Shown here one piece after another: positions 34,557-42,292 of a stretch of 49,128 nt of DNA (positions are counted from its first letter, which is position 1; each line of letters opens with the position of its first letter). The notes beneath the pieces are model-generated. The model made no database searches. It saw only the letters and a list, made by a program, of their open reading frames with translations, and was not told the DNA's origin. The stretch spans positions 1-49,128 of the forward strand of contig CAZECE010000058.1 in the NCBI GenBank assembly GCA_964510525.1. Direction: 5' to 3'. Made by a program: the position numbers and the translations under genes. Source of the DNA: CAZECE01 sp964510525. Its GTDB lineage: Bacteria; Pseudomonadota; Gammaproteobacteria; Pseudomonadales; JANQJO01.

Positions 34557-36290
34557 ATGTCAACCCCTTCTGATGTAATCAATATCAGCACAACATCTCC
34601 GCAAAGCATAAACCTATCAGCGGAATCTAGCACTGGGTCCCAGCAATCCAAGCAAAGTTCGGATTCCTCGGAAGTAAAATTGGAGTTTTTAAAACCTGAA
34701 CCCACCGAACCTTATGATAATAAAAAGCAAAATAAATTTGAGTGTGTGGCACGCATTCCCATCGATTTAAACCAAGCAAAGTCAATGCGCAGCCCCTATG
34801 TTGAGGTTGAATTTAACTGTCAAAATAATATTAAACTGGAACAAGCGATTCCCCTTAAGCTCCACATGCATCGATTGCAAAAGCATAACCTCACGAATGC
34901 GAACCTGCTGTGTTATGTGGCTTGGGATGAATCGAATAATACTGCCAAGCTCGAAACCAGCCTGGTAGCAGCTCAAAATGATAAGGAAAATGAACTTGTT
35001 TATGAAAGCGAGAAAATTCCAGCCGACCAATTGGTTTTTGATGATTTTATACAAAGTGGTAATGCAAGCCACATTGTTAAGGACTTACAAGTTGTAAGTA
35101 ACTGGAAGCTGGATGAGAACGAAACAAAGTATGCTGGTACAGTTAAGGAGTTAAGATATAAAGCGGAGGGGAAGCGTTCTTTGGGTTGTTTAAAAAAAAT
35201 TCAACTTAATGATCTAAAGTTTGCGACAATGTCTACCTCAAATACATCCAGTCATAAAGAAAATATGACTGAGCTGTTAGGCAAATACCAATATGGGAGA
35301 ATCACAAGGTATAAAGCAATGACTTCTAAACCTATTTTAGAAGTTGTGTTTGTTAAAGAGGTGAATAAAAAAAATAATAAAAGTGATTACTTCAAAATTC
35401 AAGAAATCACTAAGATCAAAAAGGAAAAAGTGGATGATCGTTTTAGTGATAGAGAAACAGAACTATCGGAAGCTTTTAAAAAGTTAAAGCAAAAGAAGTT
35501 AAATGTGAGTAAATCGGCAAAATTACAAAGCTTACTCAATAAAATAAAAGAATCTGAAATGAAAATGTTAGATTTAGAGGCGGATTATCAATTTTTCTGT
35601 AAAAAGTTAACGGAAAATGATAGCGACGATAATATACCTGCTAATTTTTACCACAGATTTTCAGGTTTAGATAGAGCGATATCTTTTGTAAGAGGGCTTC
35701 CTAATGCTGACCATTATGCACAATCTGATCTTGATAGAAGATTGAACAACGCAATAGTGGAAGCCAAAAAACACAAAAACAACTTGGAAGTTTCATTGAA
35801 AGAATTAAACGTCAAATTATGGCGTGGTGAGATAGCGCGCCAAGAGGGAATCAAGCGAATTGATTCTTACATGCAGAGCATCAATCCTGGCGACGAAACA
35901 AAACTCAATCTGAGAAAGAACTTAGAGAGTCTTCATGATGCTTATTTTAATTATGTAACTATTAATCGTTATGAGGATTTTGAAGTTCCAATTGAAGCGT
36001 TTCAAACTCAAATTCCAGATTGGCTTGTTAAGGGGCTTACGGCTTTAAAAGAAGATTTAGATCAAAAGCTAACTAGCTCAACAGCCAGCTCAACAGACAG
36101 TTCAACAAATCCCTACAATGATACTGTTAAGAGCAGCTTTACAAATATTTTAAATTATTTAAATTCTAAAAAGGAAGCTGCTGGCAAACCGAACAAAGAT
36201 CATGAAGAAAAACATGATATAAATGATGATTTCAAAAATGTAATATCATTCTTGAGCGGTGTTAACGTGGAAGAAAAGCAAGATACTTAA
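34557..36290 (+). CDS. Unknown AT-rich 577-aa protein
   Basis: I do not recognise this protein. The first ~45 residues are Ser/Thr/Gln-rich. Residues ~60-270 look like mixed beta structure (V-A-R-I-P-I-D-L..., Y-V-E-V-E-F-N). Two charged helical, coiled-coil-like stretches lie near residues 290-350 and 400-450. The C-terminus is hydrophilic with a 3 x 12-bp Ser-Ser-Thr-x repeat (36075-36110). It has no signal peptide or membrane helix. Base composition is clearly more AT-rich than in flanking genes, with many Lys AAA and Asn AAT codons, suggesting recent acquisition. A GAAGAGA ribosome site precedes the ATG. It ends 40 nt before the CoaD-CoaE fusion gene on the same strand and may share its transcript. 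Confidence 0.7.
   Translation: MSTPSDVINISTTSPQSINLSAESSTGSQQSKQSSDSSEVKLEFLKPEPTEPYDNKKQNKFECVARIPIDLNQAKSMRSPYVEVEFNCQNNIKLEQAIPLKLHMHRLQKHNLTNANLLCYVAWDESNNTAKLETSLVAAQNDKENELVYESEKIPADQLVFDDFIQSGNASHIVKDLQVVSNWKLDENETKYAGTVKELRYKAEGKRSLGCLKKIQLNDLKFATMSTSNTSSHKENMTELLGKYQYGRITRYKAMTSKPILEVVFVKEVNKKNNKSDYFKIQEITKIKKEKVDDRFSDRETELSEAFKKLKQKKLNVSKSAKLQSLLNKIKESEMKMLDLEADYQFFCKKLTENDSDDNIPANFYHRFSGLDRAISFVRGLPNADHYAQSDLDRRLNNAIVEAKKHKNNLEVSLKELNVKLWRGEIARQEGIKRIDSYMQSINPGDETKLNLRKNLESLHDAYFNYVTINRYEDFEVPIEAFQTQIPDWLVKGLTALKEDLDQKLTSSTASSTDSSTNPYNDTVKSSFTNILNYLNSKKEAAGKPNKDHEEKHDINDDFKNVISFLSGVNVEEKQDT
36075..36110 (+). repeat. 3 x 12-bp in-frame tandem repeat
   Basis: agctcaacagcc, agctcaacagac and agttcaacaaat encode SSTA, SSTD and SSTN near the C-terminus of the unknown protein. 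Confidence 0.8.
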
Positions 36291-36330
36291 TAACACGATT
36301 CAATGTTTGTCTGTCACAATCTAAGGTTAT

Positions 36331-37980
36331 ATGGACATTGCTTTAATAAAATCACTGCGCCAAAAAGGATTTGATCCGCGACATCCCGCCCGCTCGGCAA
36401 CTGAAAGCATTTTGTGGTATTTGTATGAGCTAGCTCCGGATGAAACGCCAAGTGCAGAAATCGTTGGGTCGCTGTTGGCACCCGAGATTCCAAATTTAAA
36501 CAATCCTTCATGGCTTACCCATTGGCAAATAAACCAAATTGAAGATGTTTTTGCGTGGGAGTCGGATTATTTTAAAGTGCATTTTCTGACGTATTTAGAA
36601 CAAGCACAGTCGCAACAAACGTCTGTTATATCCGTCTACCAACAGCATCGCCTAACGATCGTAAACGCCCTGTTATCGCCTCCATTACTGCCTTATATCC
36701 AAGAATGCCTGCCCTCAAAAACAGTCGAGGCGTTATTGACGCTTAAAGATTCGCTAGAAAAGATGGGCCAAGAAGGTTATCGGCCGTTATTTTTAATTGT
36801 CCCCGGCACCTTTAATCCGATGCACATCGGACATCAACGTATGATTGAGGCGGCAATCCAGCAGTGTGTTGAATCTGAATCCAATTCCACAAAACCCTTG
36901 TGGTTCAATGTGGTGTTATCCGTTGGCACACCGAGCGATAAATCCGCAGCCAGTAGTGAGGCTCGAGCTGACGCTTTACGACGCGTTACCCAGTACCCCG
37001 TCATTGCGCATGGCGACCACATTAAGCGAACACTGGAATGCTTGGGGTTACATCAAGGCAGCCGGCTTTGTTTGGTGCGAGGGGTTCGAAACGACACCGA
37101 CCGAGACCATGAAGTGTTGCAAAAAAAATTTGTTGCGGATTATTTAAAATCCATTCATTTACCCGATGATCGTGTTGAGTTTTATTACTATGAAGCTCAC
37201 TCAAATGAAATTGAATCATCAAGTGCCATTCGAGCCGCAGAACAACAGTTGGCAAAAGGAACACCGAAAAGCGTATTGCCTGAATTGGAATGGCGATTGC
37301 CTGATCTTCCGTATTCCCGTCACCCCAGATTATCCCAACAGTTGTCTCGCATAGGAGCTCGACCAGGGCGTATTGCGGCGGTGTTCGGCCCTATTGCCTC
37401 GGGTAAATCAACGGTCAGCGCTTTCATGAAAGAGCAGGGTTATTACGTGATTAATCTGGATCTGTTGTGGGCGGATTTTTTAAAAAAACAAGACATTCGT
37501 CAACAACTCGGCCGCTTGATACCTGGCTGTGTTAACGAAAACGACGCATTGAATAAAGAGTATTTGAGAGCGATTGTCTTTGATGCCGCCAGGGCTGAAG
37601 AAAAAAAACGATTAGAAGGCTTTGCTCAAGGGCTTATCATTAAAAGTTTGATGGATGAAATACTGACGCTGGATGCAAATCAAGATGTTCTGGTCGAGGT
37701 CAGTGCGCCGAGCAGTCTCTTTGGTTATTTGTTACAAGAAATCGTGACGCTTTGGATCTGGGTGGCGCGCGATGAGTTAAGCGCCATTGAGAGCTTGAGC
37801 CAGCGCCCTGGTATTCAATCTGAGCAAGCACGTTCTTTTTGGGAAGCAAGTTTTGCCCAGGTGCTGGCGTTTAAAAATACGTTGCCATTTAAGTCTGTCG
37901 TAACGATTGAAAACCGCAGCAGTTTGAATGCATTACACAGTGAGTTGTTAAATGTTATCAATCAAGCGGGTCTTGCCTAG
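36331..37980 (+). CDS. CoaD-CoaE fusion: putative bifunctional phosphopantetheine adenylyltransferase / dephospho-CoA kinase
   Basis: 549 aa. Residues 1-~145 are an unrecognised helical extension. Residues ~150-325 match CoaD: P-G-T-F-N-P-x-H-I-G-H with T160 and H168 (T10/H18 in E. coli), P-S-D-K at 201-204, R250-G-x-R253 followed by D257 and E261 (same spacing as R88/R91/D95/E99), and E-S-S-S-A-I-R at 295-301. Residues ~345-545 match CoaE: P-loop G-P-I-A-S-G-K-S-T at 353-361, V-I-N-L-D for V-I-D-A-D (D377 kept), and L-R-x-I-V-F. The CoaE His-Pro in L-x-x-x-x-H-P-x-I and the P-L-L-x-E segment are not preserved, so the kinase half is divergent. Together the two activities would finish CoA synthesis. 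The gene is tail-to-tail with panC (33-nt overlap) and panB. NadR (NMNAT plus kinase) was considered and disfavoured by the CoaD-type RGxR motif. Confidence 0.8.
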   Translation: MDIALIKSLRQKGFDPRHPARSATESILWYLYELAPDETPSAEIVGSLLAPEIPNLNNPSWLTHWQINQIEDVFAWESDYFKVHFLTYLEQAQSQQTSVISVYQQHRLTIVNALLSPPLLPYIQECLPSKTVEALLTLKDSLEKMGQEGYRPLFLIVPGTFNPMHIGHQRMIEAAIQQCVESESNSTKPLWFNVVLSVGTPSDKSAASSEARADALRRVTQYPVIAHGDHIKRTLECLGLHQGSRLCLVRGVRNDTDRDHEVLQKKFVADYLKSIHLPDDRVEFYYYEAHSNEIESSSAIRAAEQQLAKGTPKSVLPELEWRLPDLPYSRHPRLSQQLSRIGARPGRIAAVFGPIASGKSTVSAFMKEQGYYVINLDLLWADFLKKQDIRQQLGRLIPGCVNENDALNKEYLRAIVFDAARAEEKKRLEGFAQGLIIKSLMDEILTLDANQDVLVEVSAPSSLFGYLLQEIVTLWIWVARDELSAIESLSQRPGIQSEQARSFWEASFAQVLAFKNTLPFKSVVTIENRSSLNALHSELLNVINQAGLA

Positions 37981-38814
37981 ATAAACGGCTCCGAAAATTC
38001 GCCAATCCTTTTTTCGAAAATCAAGGGAATCCAATAGTTTAACGGTATCAATCGACTCGAGTGTGTTTGAGTGCCTTATTTCCAAGTAATCAACTTTGAA
38101 GCCTTTGGATTGCAATTCATCAATGGCATTTTTGAGAAGCGATGGGGCGTCGGCTGGGGATTGGCTGAACTGGTCTTTGGTGTCTTGCAATACCTTTGGA
38201 AAATGCGCTGCAATCTGACGCTGTTCTGCCGATAAATACTGATTGCGAGAACTCAAGGCTAAGCCATCAGCGTCTCGCTGCGTCGGCACCCCGATGATTT
38301 GGATGGGAAATCCCATGTCTTGGCATAAGCGTCTTATCACGCACAGCTGCTGATAATCCTTTTCACCAAAGATCGCCCAGGCGGGTTGTGTTTGCAGAAA
38401 AAGCTTGCTGACCACAGTCGCCACACCGGAAAAATGCGTTGGGCGTGAACCGCCGCAGAGTGGCTCGCTGAGCCCGGGTACGTTGACGCGTGTGGTTTCG
38501 GTAATACCAAAAGGATACATGACGTCATGATCTGGGGTCCAAACCGATAATGTGATACCCAGTTCTTGCTCCAGTGCGGTGAGTTTCTGCAGGTCTTCTG
38601 CCAAGGTTCTTGGGTAATTGTCCAGATCTTCATTCGGCCCAAACTGAGTTGGGTTGACATAAATACTTACGACAATGTGTGATGCAACATCGGCCGCGCG
38701 CTTTACCAAGGTTAAGTGGCCCTGATGCAAGTTTCCCATGGTTGGGACAAGGGCGGTGCTGGGCGTTTGCGCCAGATGGTTTCTTAGGGCATCGAGTTGG
38801 TGAAAACAATTCAT
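37948..38814 (-). CDS. panC: Pantothenate synthetase
   Basis: Joins pantoate and beta-alanine with ATP to make pantothenate. It has the V-P-T-M-G-x-L-H-x-G-H nucleotide motif at the N-terminus, V-S-I-Y-V-N-P-T-Q-F-G, F-G-E-K-D-Y-Q-Q and the S-S-R-N-x-Y-L-S motif. 288 aa is normal. It is the last gene of the pcnB-folK-panB-panC run, 24 nt after panB, and overlaps the CoaD-CoaE fusion gene tail-to-tail. Confidence 0.96.
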   Translation of the reverse strand: MNCFHQLDALRNHLAQTPSTALVPTMGNLHQGHLTLVKRAADVASHIVVSIYVNPTQFGPNEDLDNYPRTLAEDLQKLTALEQELGITLSVWTPDHDVMYPFGITETTRVNVPGLSEPLCGGSRPTHFSGVATVVSKLFLQTQPAWAIFGEKDYQQLCVIRRLCQDMGFPIQIIGVPTQRDADGLALSSRNQYLSAEQRQIAAHFPKVLQDTKDQFSQSPADAPSLLKNAIDELQSKGFKVDYLEIRHSNTLESIDTVKLLDSLDFRKKDWRIFGAVYLGKTRLIDNI

Positions 38815-38838
38815 CTTTGTAAGCGCTTTAAAAACGTT

Positions 38839-39642
38839 TTAAAAACTGTGTTCGGTGGTTGGAAAGGATTTATCTTTTACCGCTGTTTTGAAAGCGGTGA
38901 TGGCACTGGGTATGTCAGAGTGTCCGGTCATAAAGTTTTGAACGAATTTAGCTGTTTTGCCAGGCGTCATGCCTAGCGCATCGTGCATTACCAACACCTG
39001 ACCATCACAATCCACGCCCGCACCAATCCCAATCACGGGTATCTCCAATTGGCTTGCGATGGTTTGACCTAAATGAGCGGGCACGCATTCCAGGACCAAC
39101 AGTTGGATACCGGCTGCAACCAATGCATGAGCGTCAGCAATCAAGGCCGCGGCGGCTTCTGATGTTTTGCCCTGTACTTTGTAGCCACCCAGTTGATGCA
39201 CCGATTGTGGCGTTAAGCCAAGATGGCCACACACCGGAATGCCGTGCTGAACTAATGTTTGAATAATCGGGCATTTGACTTCACCCCCTTCAATTTTCAC
39301 CATCTCCGCTCCGGCGCGCATGAGCTGTCCGGCATTCTGAGCGCACTGGTTTGGATCCAGGTCAGTTAAGAAGGGCATGTCTGCTAATAACAACGGTCTC
39401 GTGTGTTCCGGCGAGCACGAATCTAAGCCCCGTTTAACTGAGCCGACATGGTACAGCATGTGTTCCAGAGTTACGGGTAAGGTGTCGCTGTGACCTTGCA
39501 GTACCATGCCAAGGGAATCCCCTACAAGCAGAACATCGATGCCGCTGGCCGCCATCAGCTGGGCAAAGCTGGCATCATAACAGGTTAACATCGCGATCTT
39601 TTCGTGTTGTTGCTTGAGCTGGAGAAGGTGCGTGATGCGCAT
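38839..39642 (-). CDS. panB: 3-methyl-2-oxobutanoate hydroxymethyltransferase (ketopantoate hydroxymethyltransferase)
   Basis: First committed step of pantothenate synthesis, from 2-oxoisovalerate and methylene-THF. Family blocks: M-L-T-C-Y-D-A-S-F, L-V-G-D-S-L-G-M, K-I-E-G-G, G-H-L-G-L-T-P-Q and I-G-I-G-A-G. Length 267 aa is typical. It sits in the same run as folK and panC, conserved with Pseudomonas. Confidence 0.96.
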   Translation of the reverse strand: MRITHLLQLKQQHEKIAMLTCYDASFAQLMAASGIDVLLVGDSLGMVLQGHSDTLPVTLEHMLYHVGSVKRGLDSCSPEHTRPLLLADMPFLTDLDPNQCAQNAGQLMRAGAEMVKIEGGEVKCPIIQTLVQHGIPVCGHLGLTPQSVHQLGGYKVQGKTSEAAAALIADAHALVAAGIQLLVLECVPAHLGQTIASQLEIPVIGIGAGVDCDGQVLVMHDALGMTPGKTAKFVQNFMTGHSDIPSAITAFKTAVKDKSFPTTEHSF

Positions 39643-39657
39643 GAGGTATTGCCTCTT

Positions 39658-39704
39658 TATTTAAGTATTCCAGTATTTAAGTATTACAGTATTTTGCTAT
39701 TTTA
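39658..39704. repeat. 16-bp tandem repeat between panB and folK
   Basis: tatttaagtattccag (39658) and tatttaagtattacag (39674), then a partial third copy. The array runs into the end of folK. Confidence 0.75.
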
Positions 39705-40236
39705 GGTTTAATTCCGGTTTATACAGAGTTTTGATGGCTGACGGCCGGGTTTTATTGAGTTGCTCTAGGTGAAATTTTAAGCCAGTTCCATCGGGCATCT
39801 TAAGGGTTGGCTCGAGTTGAAGTAAAGGCATTAACACAAAGTCGCGTACCGTCATTTCTGGATGCGGTAAGATCAATGAGACGGTGTGAATGCATTGCTG
39901 GTCAAACAAAAGCAAGTCGAGATCCAGTACTCGAGGTGCCCACTCTAGAGCTTGCCGCGTTTTGCCTGCGGTTGTCTCAATATCTTGCAGTTGTTGAAGC
40001 AACGCAAATGGAGTGAGCGTGGTGGACACTTTAGCGCAGGCATTGAGGTAATTGGGTTGTTGTTTATCAAAGTAACGACCACTGTTGTCTTTTGGAGGGA
40101 GCGCGGGGGTTTCGAACAGGTGAGACCAGGCGATCAGTTGCGTGTCTTGAATATCCGCTATTTGGTTAAGCGCTTGGGTAATTTGTTGCGCGGGTTGTTC
40201 GAGATTTGAGCCAAGCCCAATGAACGCCGTGGCCAC
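39697..40236 (-). CDS. folK: 2-amino-4-hydroxy-6-hydroxymethyldihydropteridine pyrophosphokinase
   Basis: HPPK of folate synthesis. G-L-G-S-N at the N-terminus, and the signature W-A-P-R-V-L-D-L-D-L-L-L-F followed by L-P-H-P. 179 aa versus 159 in E. coli. The start is GTG at 40236, only 3 nt after the pcnB stop, implying coupled translation. Confidence 0.94.
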   Translation of the reverse strand: MATAFIGLGSNLEQPAQQITQALNQIADIQDTQLIAWSHLFETPALPPKDNSGRYFDKQQPNYLNACAKVSTTLTPFALLQQLQDIETTAGKTRQALEWAPRVLDLDLLLFDQQCIHTVSLILPHPEMTVRDFVLMPLLQLEPTLKMPDGTGLKFHLEQLNKTRPSAIKTLYKPELNLK

Positions 40237-40239
40237 GGG

Positions 40240-41679
40240 TTAAAAGTGATTGCCAGAGGGGCTGTTGGGTAGCGCTTGATTGCCATAATTTTTAGGCTTT
40301 TTCTTGCGCTTTTTCTTACCCAATGCTTGAACCATGGCTTGCTGGCGGTTGGTGTCGGCGAATTGAAATTCGGTCCACCAGTCGCCTAAGCCTTTTTTGA
40401 TTTCTCCAATACTTTCTCGAAGCAACAGAAAATCGTACGCGGCTCGAAATCGGGGATGCTCAAGCGTGCGAAAGGCCAGTTTTCCCTGGCGTTTGGCTAG
40501 CCGAGATTGCAACTCCCAGATTTCTCTCATTCGCATCGAGAAACGTTTAGGAATAGATAGAGACATGGATTGCTGGAAAATGATGCTATTGAACGCTTCG
40601 GAATAAATGGAGCGTTCCAGCTCTTCCTTGCTCTGTTTCAAGGCTTCCAGCTTATCGGTGTAGGAATACCATAATATGGCTGCCAACAAAAACGCCGGTG
40701 TAATGTGCTTGCCTGCTTTGATGCGCTCATCCGTATTAATGGCGGTTTGTTCAATCATTTTATGCAAATAGGGGTGTGACTCAATACGACTGCAGCAGGG
40801 AAACAGGTAAATCAACAAATCGTATTTCAAAAGAGTTTGCAGCGTTTGTGTGGCGTACCCACCAATAAATAACTTCAGAAACTCGTCGAATTTTCTAGCA
40901 GGAGGAACATGATCCAACAGTACTGATTGTTCGGCAATGGCGTCTTCCAGGTCCTCTGGGATCTCAAAATCCAGTTTGCTGGCTAGGCGTGCGGCACGCA
41001 ATGTGCGAACGGGATCTTCTTGACAGCGTTTTTGAGCACAGCCAATCATCACCAACTGATCGTTATCAAGGTCCTCTAAGCCATTAAAAAAATCCAGAAT
41101 GACGTGTTCGGATGGGTCGTAATACAGAGCGTTGACGGTAAAATCGCGTCGAATGGCGTCCTCTTCTAACGTGCCGAAGACGTTATCTCTGAGTAATAGG
41201 CCTTCTGAGGAGATGTCTTCACCATGACGAATACCTTCTCCATGACTAATACTCTCCCCAGGAGCATGACCTTCTTCATGATTAATATCACCTTCATGCT
41301 CAAAATCACCGTCATTGTATTCATCTTCTGGATTTTCTGGGTTGATAGTGTTTTCGGGGTTAATATTGTCGGGAGCTGCGCGGAAGGTGGCGACTTCAAT
41401 GATTTCTCGCTTGATGCGAACATGCGCCAACCGAAAGCGACGCCCCACTAAGCGACAGTTTTTACCGAAGAGTTCTTTGACTGTATCCGGATGAGCATCG
41501 GTCGCGACATCAAAATCTTTAGGTTCCAAGTCGAGTAAAAGGTCTCGTATGCCTCCACCGACCACATAAGCTTGATAACCGGCGTCTTGCAGGGTGTTAA
41601 CCACTTCGATTGCGTTTGGGCTGATGTCCTCGGCGAAGATACCCAAAGTGTCCGCCGGAATTTTAGTCGCTTCTATCAA
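40240..41679 (-). CDS. pcnB: Poly(A) polymerase I
   Basis: Adds poly(A) tails that target RNAs for decay. The nucleotidyltransferase core shows G-G-G-I-R-D followed by D-F-D-V-A-T, then G-R-R-F-R-L-A-H, L-L-R-D-N-V-F-G and R-R-D-F-T-V-N-A-L-Y-Y. Between the second strand and L-L-R-D-N the usual ~20-residue loop is expanded to ~60 residues of Asp/Glu/His/Gly-rich repeats. The basic C-terminus (K-K-R-K-K-K-P) is typical of PAP rather than CCA-adding enzymes. It is the first gene of pcnB-folK-panB-panC with its own predicted promoter. Confidence 0.95.
   Translation of the reverse strand: MIEATKIPADTLGIFAEDISPNAIEVVNTLQDAGYQAYVVGGGIRDLLLDLEPKDFDVATDAHPDTVKELFGKNCRLVGRRFRLAHVRIKREIIEVATFRAAPDNINPENTINPENPEDEYNDGDFEHEGDINHEEGHAPGESISHGEGIRHGEDISSEGLLLRDNVFGTLEEDAIRRDFTVNALYYDPSEHVILDFFNGLEDLDNDQLVMIGCAQKRCQEDPVRTLRAARLASKLDFEIPEDLEDAIAEQSVLLDHVPPARKFDEFLKLFIGGYATQTLQTLLKYDLLIYLFPCCSRIESHPYLHKMIEQTAINTDERIKAGKHITPAFLLAAILWYSYTDKLEALKQSKEELERSIYSEAFNSIIFQQSMSLSIPKRFSMRMREIWELQSRLAKRQGKLAFRTLEHPRFRAAYDFLLLRESIGEIKKGLGDWWTEFQFADTNRQQAMVQALGKKKRKKKPKNYGNQALPNSPSGNHF
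41213..41298. repeat. Degenerate 18-bp repeat expanding a pcnB loop
   Basis: Imperfect 18-bp units containing (t)tct(c/t)catgac(t/g)aatac encode hexapeptides such as H-G-E-G-I-R, H-G-E-D-I-S and H-E-G-D-I-N. They lie within the acidic loop of the polymerase domain and keep the frame. Confidence 0.65.
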
Positions 41680-41763
41680 TGTGCGACTGCTGTATTTTTA
41701 AGCGATTGAGGTTTGATCATGTGCGAGTTTCATTACCCATTGAGTTACTTCAAAAAAGTGCTG

Positions 41764-41791
41764 ATTTTAGAGTCTTTCTAGAGAGCGTCAA
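41764..41791 (-). promoter_or_regulatory. Sigma-70-type promoter of pcnB operon
   Basis: On the minus strand TTGACG (41791-41786) and TAAAAT (41769-41764) are separated by 16 nt. They lie ~85 nt upstream of the pcnB start and downstream of the CrcZ-like hairpin, giving the operon a promoter separate from the sigma-54 one. Confidence 0.6.
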
Positions 41792-41889
41792 GAGTAAAAC
41801 CAAGAGCTAATAAGAGGTATTTAGAGCTAAAAGGGATGGTTCAATGAATTTCGGGGGTTTTAGGCGGGTAATAGGATAGGTTTTCGGGT

Positions 41890-41938
41890 AAAGGGTGTTA
41901 TGAAACATGGTTCTGGGACATGATTCAGAACACCCTTT
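41890..41938. terminator. Hairpin at the 3' side of the CrcZ-like RNA
   Basis: aaagggtgtt (41890-41899) pairs with aacacccttt (41929-41938) over 10 bp with a 29-nt loop; an inner gttctg/cagaac pairing competes with it. On the plus strand eight T residues (41936-41943) follow, a classic terminator. On the minus strand, the direction of the sRNA, only three U follow, so it may stabilise rather than terminate. Confidence 0.55.
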
Positions 41939-42079
41939 TTTTTGTTATTGCCTGATTGTTTTAATTTTTATAATTATCAGACTTTTTTATCACCCGGCGC
42001 CGCTTTGTTGTTGTCATTATAATTATTGTTGTCGTTATAGGGCGCTACCACCTTAGGTTCTTGCTTTTGTTATTGTGTA
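41890..42079 (-). ncRNA. crcZ: CrcZ-like small RNA (Hfq/Crc decoy)
   Basis: Between cbrB and pcnB, exactly where Pseudomonas encodes CrcZ, and on the same strand. The predicted start (~42079) is 12 nt below the sigma-54 -12 element. The RNA strand contains four perfect AAnAAnAA motifs: AATAACAA (42074-42067), AACAATAA (42030-42023), AACAACAA (42012-42005) and AATAACAA (41949-41942). No ORF of note is present. CrcZ is known to sequester Hfq/Crc through such motifs and so relieve catabolite repression. At ~190 nt to the hairpin it is shorter than P. aeruginosa CrcZ (~400 nt); the 3' end is uncertain. Confidence 0.8.
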
Positions 42080-42089
42080 ATTGTTTTAA

Positions 42090-42105
42090 AGCAGAATGCG
42101 TGCCA
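42090..42105 (-). promoter_or_regulatory. Sigma-54 (RpoN) promoter of the CrcZ-like RNA
   Basis: The minus strand reads TGGCACG-CATT-CTGCT (42105-42090). The -24 element is a perfect consensus and the -12 element has one mismatch (CTGCT for TTGCT). Spacing between GG and GC is the required 10 bp. The adjacent cbrB gene encodes a sigma-54 activator. Confidence 0.85.
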
Positions 42106-42186
42106 GTTTTTCCTATCAGATTTAATCAATAAATATCAATAACTTATCAATTAGCGCTGGTGTAATTTTGACGGCCCCTTGGCGGG

Positions 42187-42292
42187 TGTTACCCAAACGC
42201 TGCCGGTGGGGGTACACCCTGTGTCGTTCTGTAACATTGTTGTTACAACCTCGTTACGCCCCTCGTTCGCCATTCGTTACACCCCCCGTTAC
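42187..42292 (-). promoter_or_regulatory. Probable CbrB upstream activating sites
   Basis: TGTTAC occurs at 42187-42192 and 42241-42246, and GTAACA at 42231-42236. Together the last two form the palindrome TGTAAC-N6-GTTACA (42230-42247). Further CGTTAC copies are at 42252-42257, 42275-42280 and 42287-42292, the last touching the cbrB stop. They lie ~110-210 bp upstream of the predicted sRNA start, the usual place for enhancer sites, and resemble the TGTTAC/GTAACA repeats I recall for CbrB in Pseudomonas. Confidence 0.7.

Noticed and set aside
36331..37980. NadR-type NMN adenylyltransferase / ribosylnicotinamide kinase
   Set aside because: The R-G-x-R...D...E spacing and S-S-S motif match CoaD, and the P-loop region followed by V-I-N-L-D and L-R-x-I-V-F matches CoaE; the NadR HTH is absent.
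41936..42079. Plus-strand small RNA ending in the T8 tract at 41943
   Set aside because: I find no plus-strand promoter of quality, whereas the minus strand has a near-perfect sigma-54 promoter and the CA motifs; kept only as a question about the hairpin.
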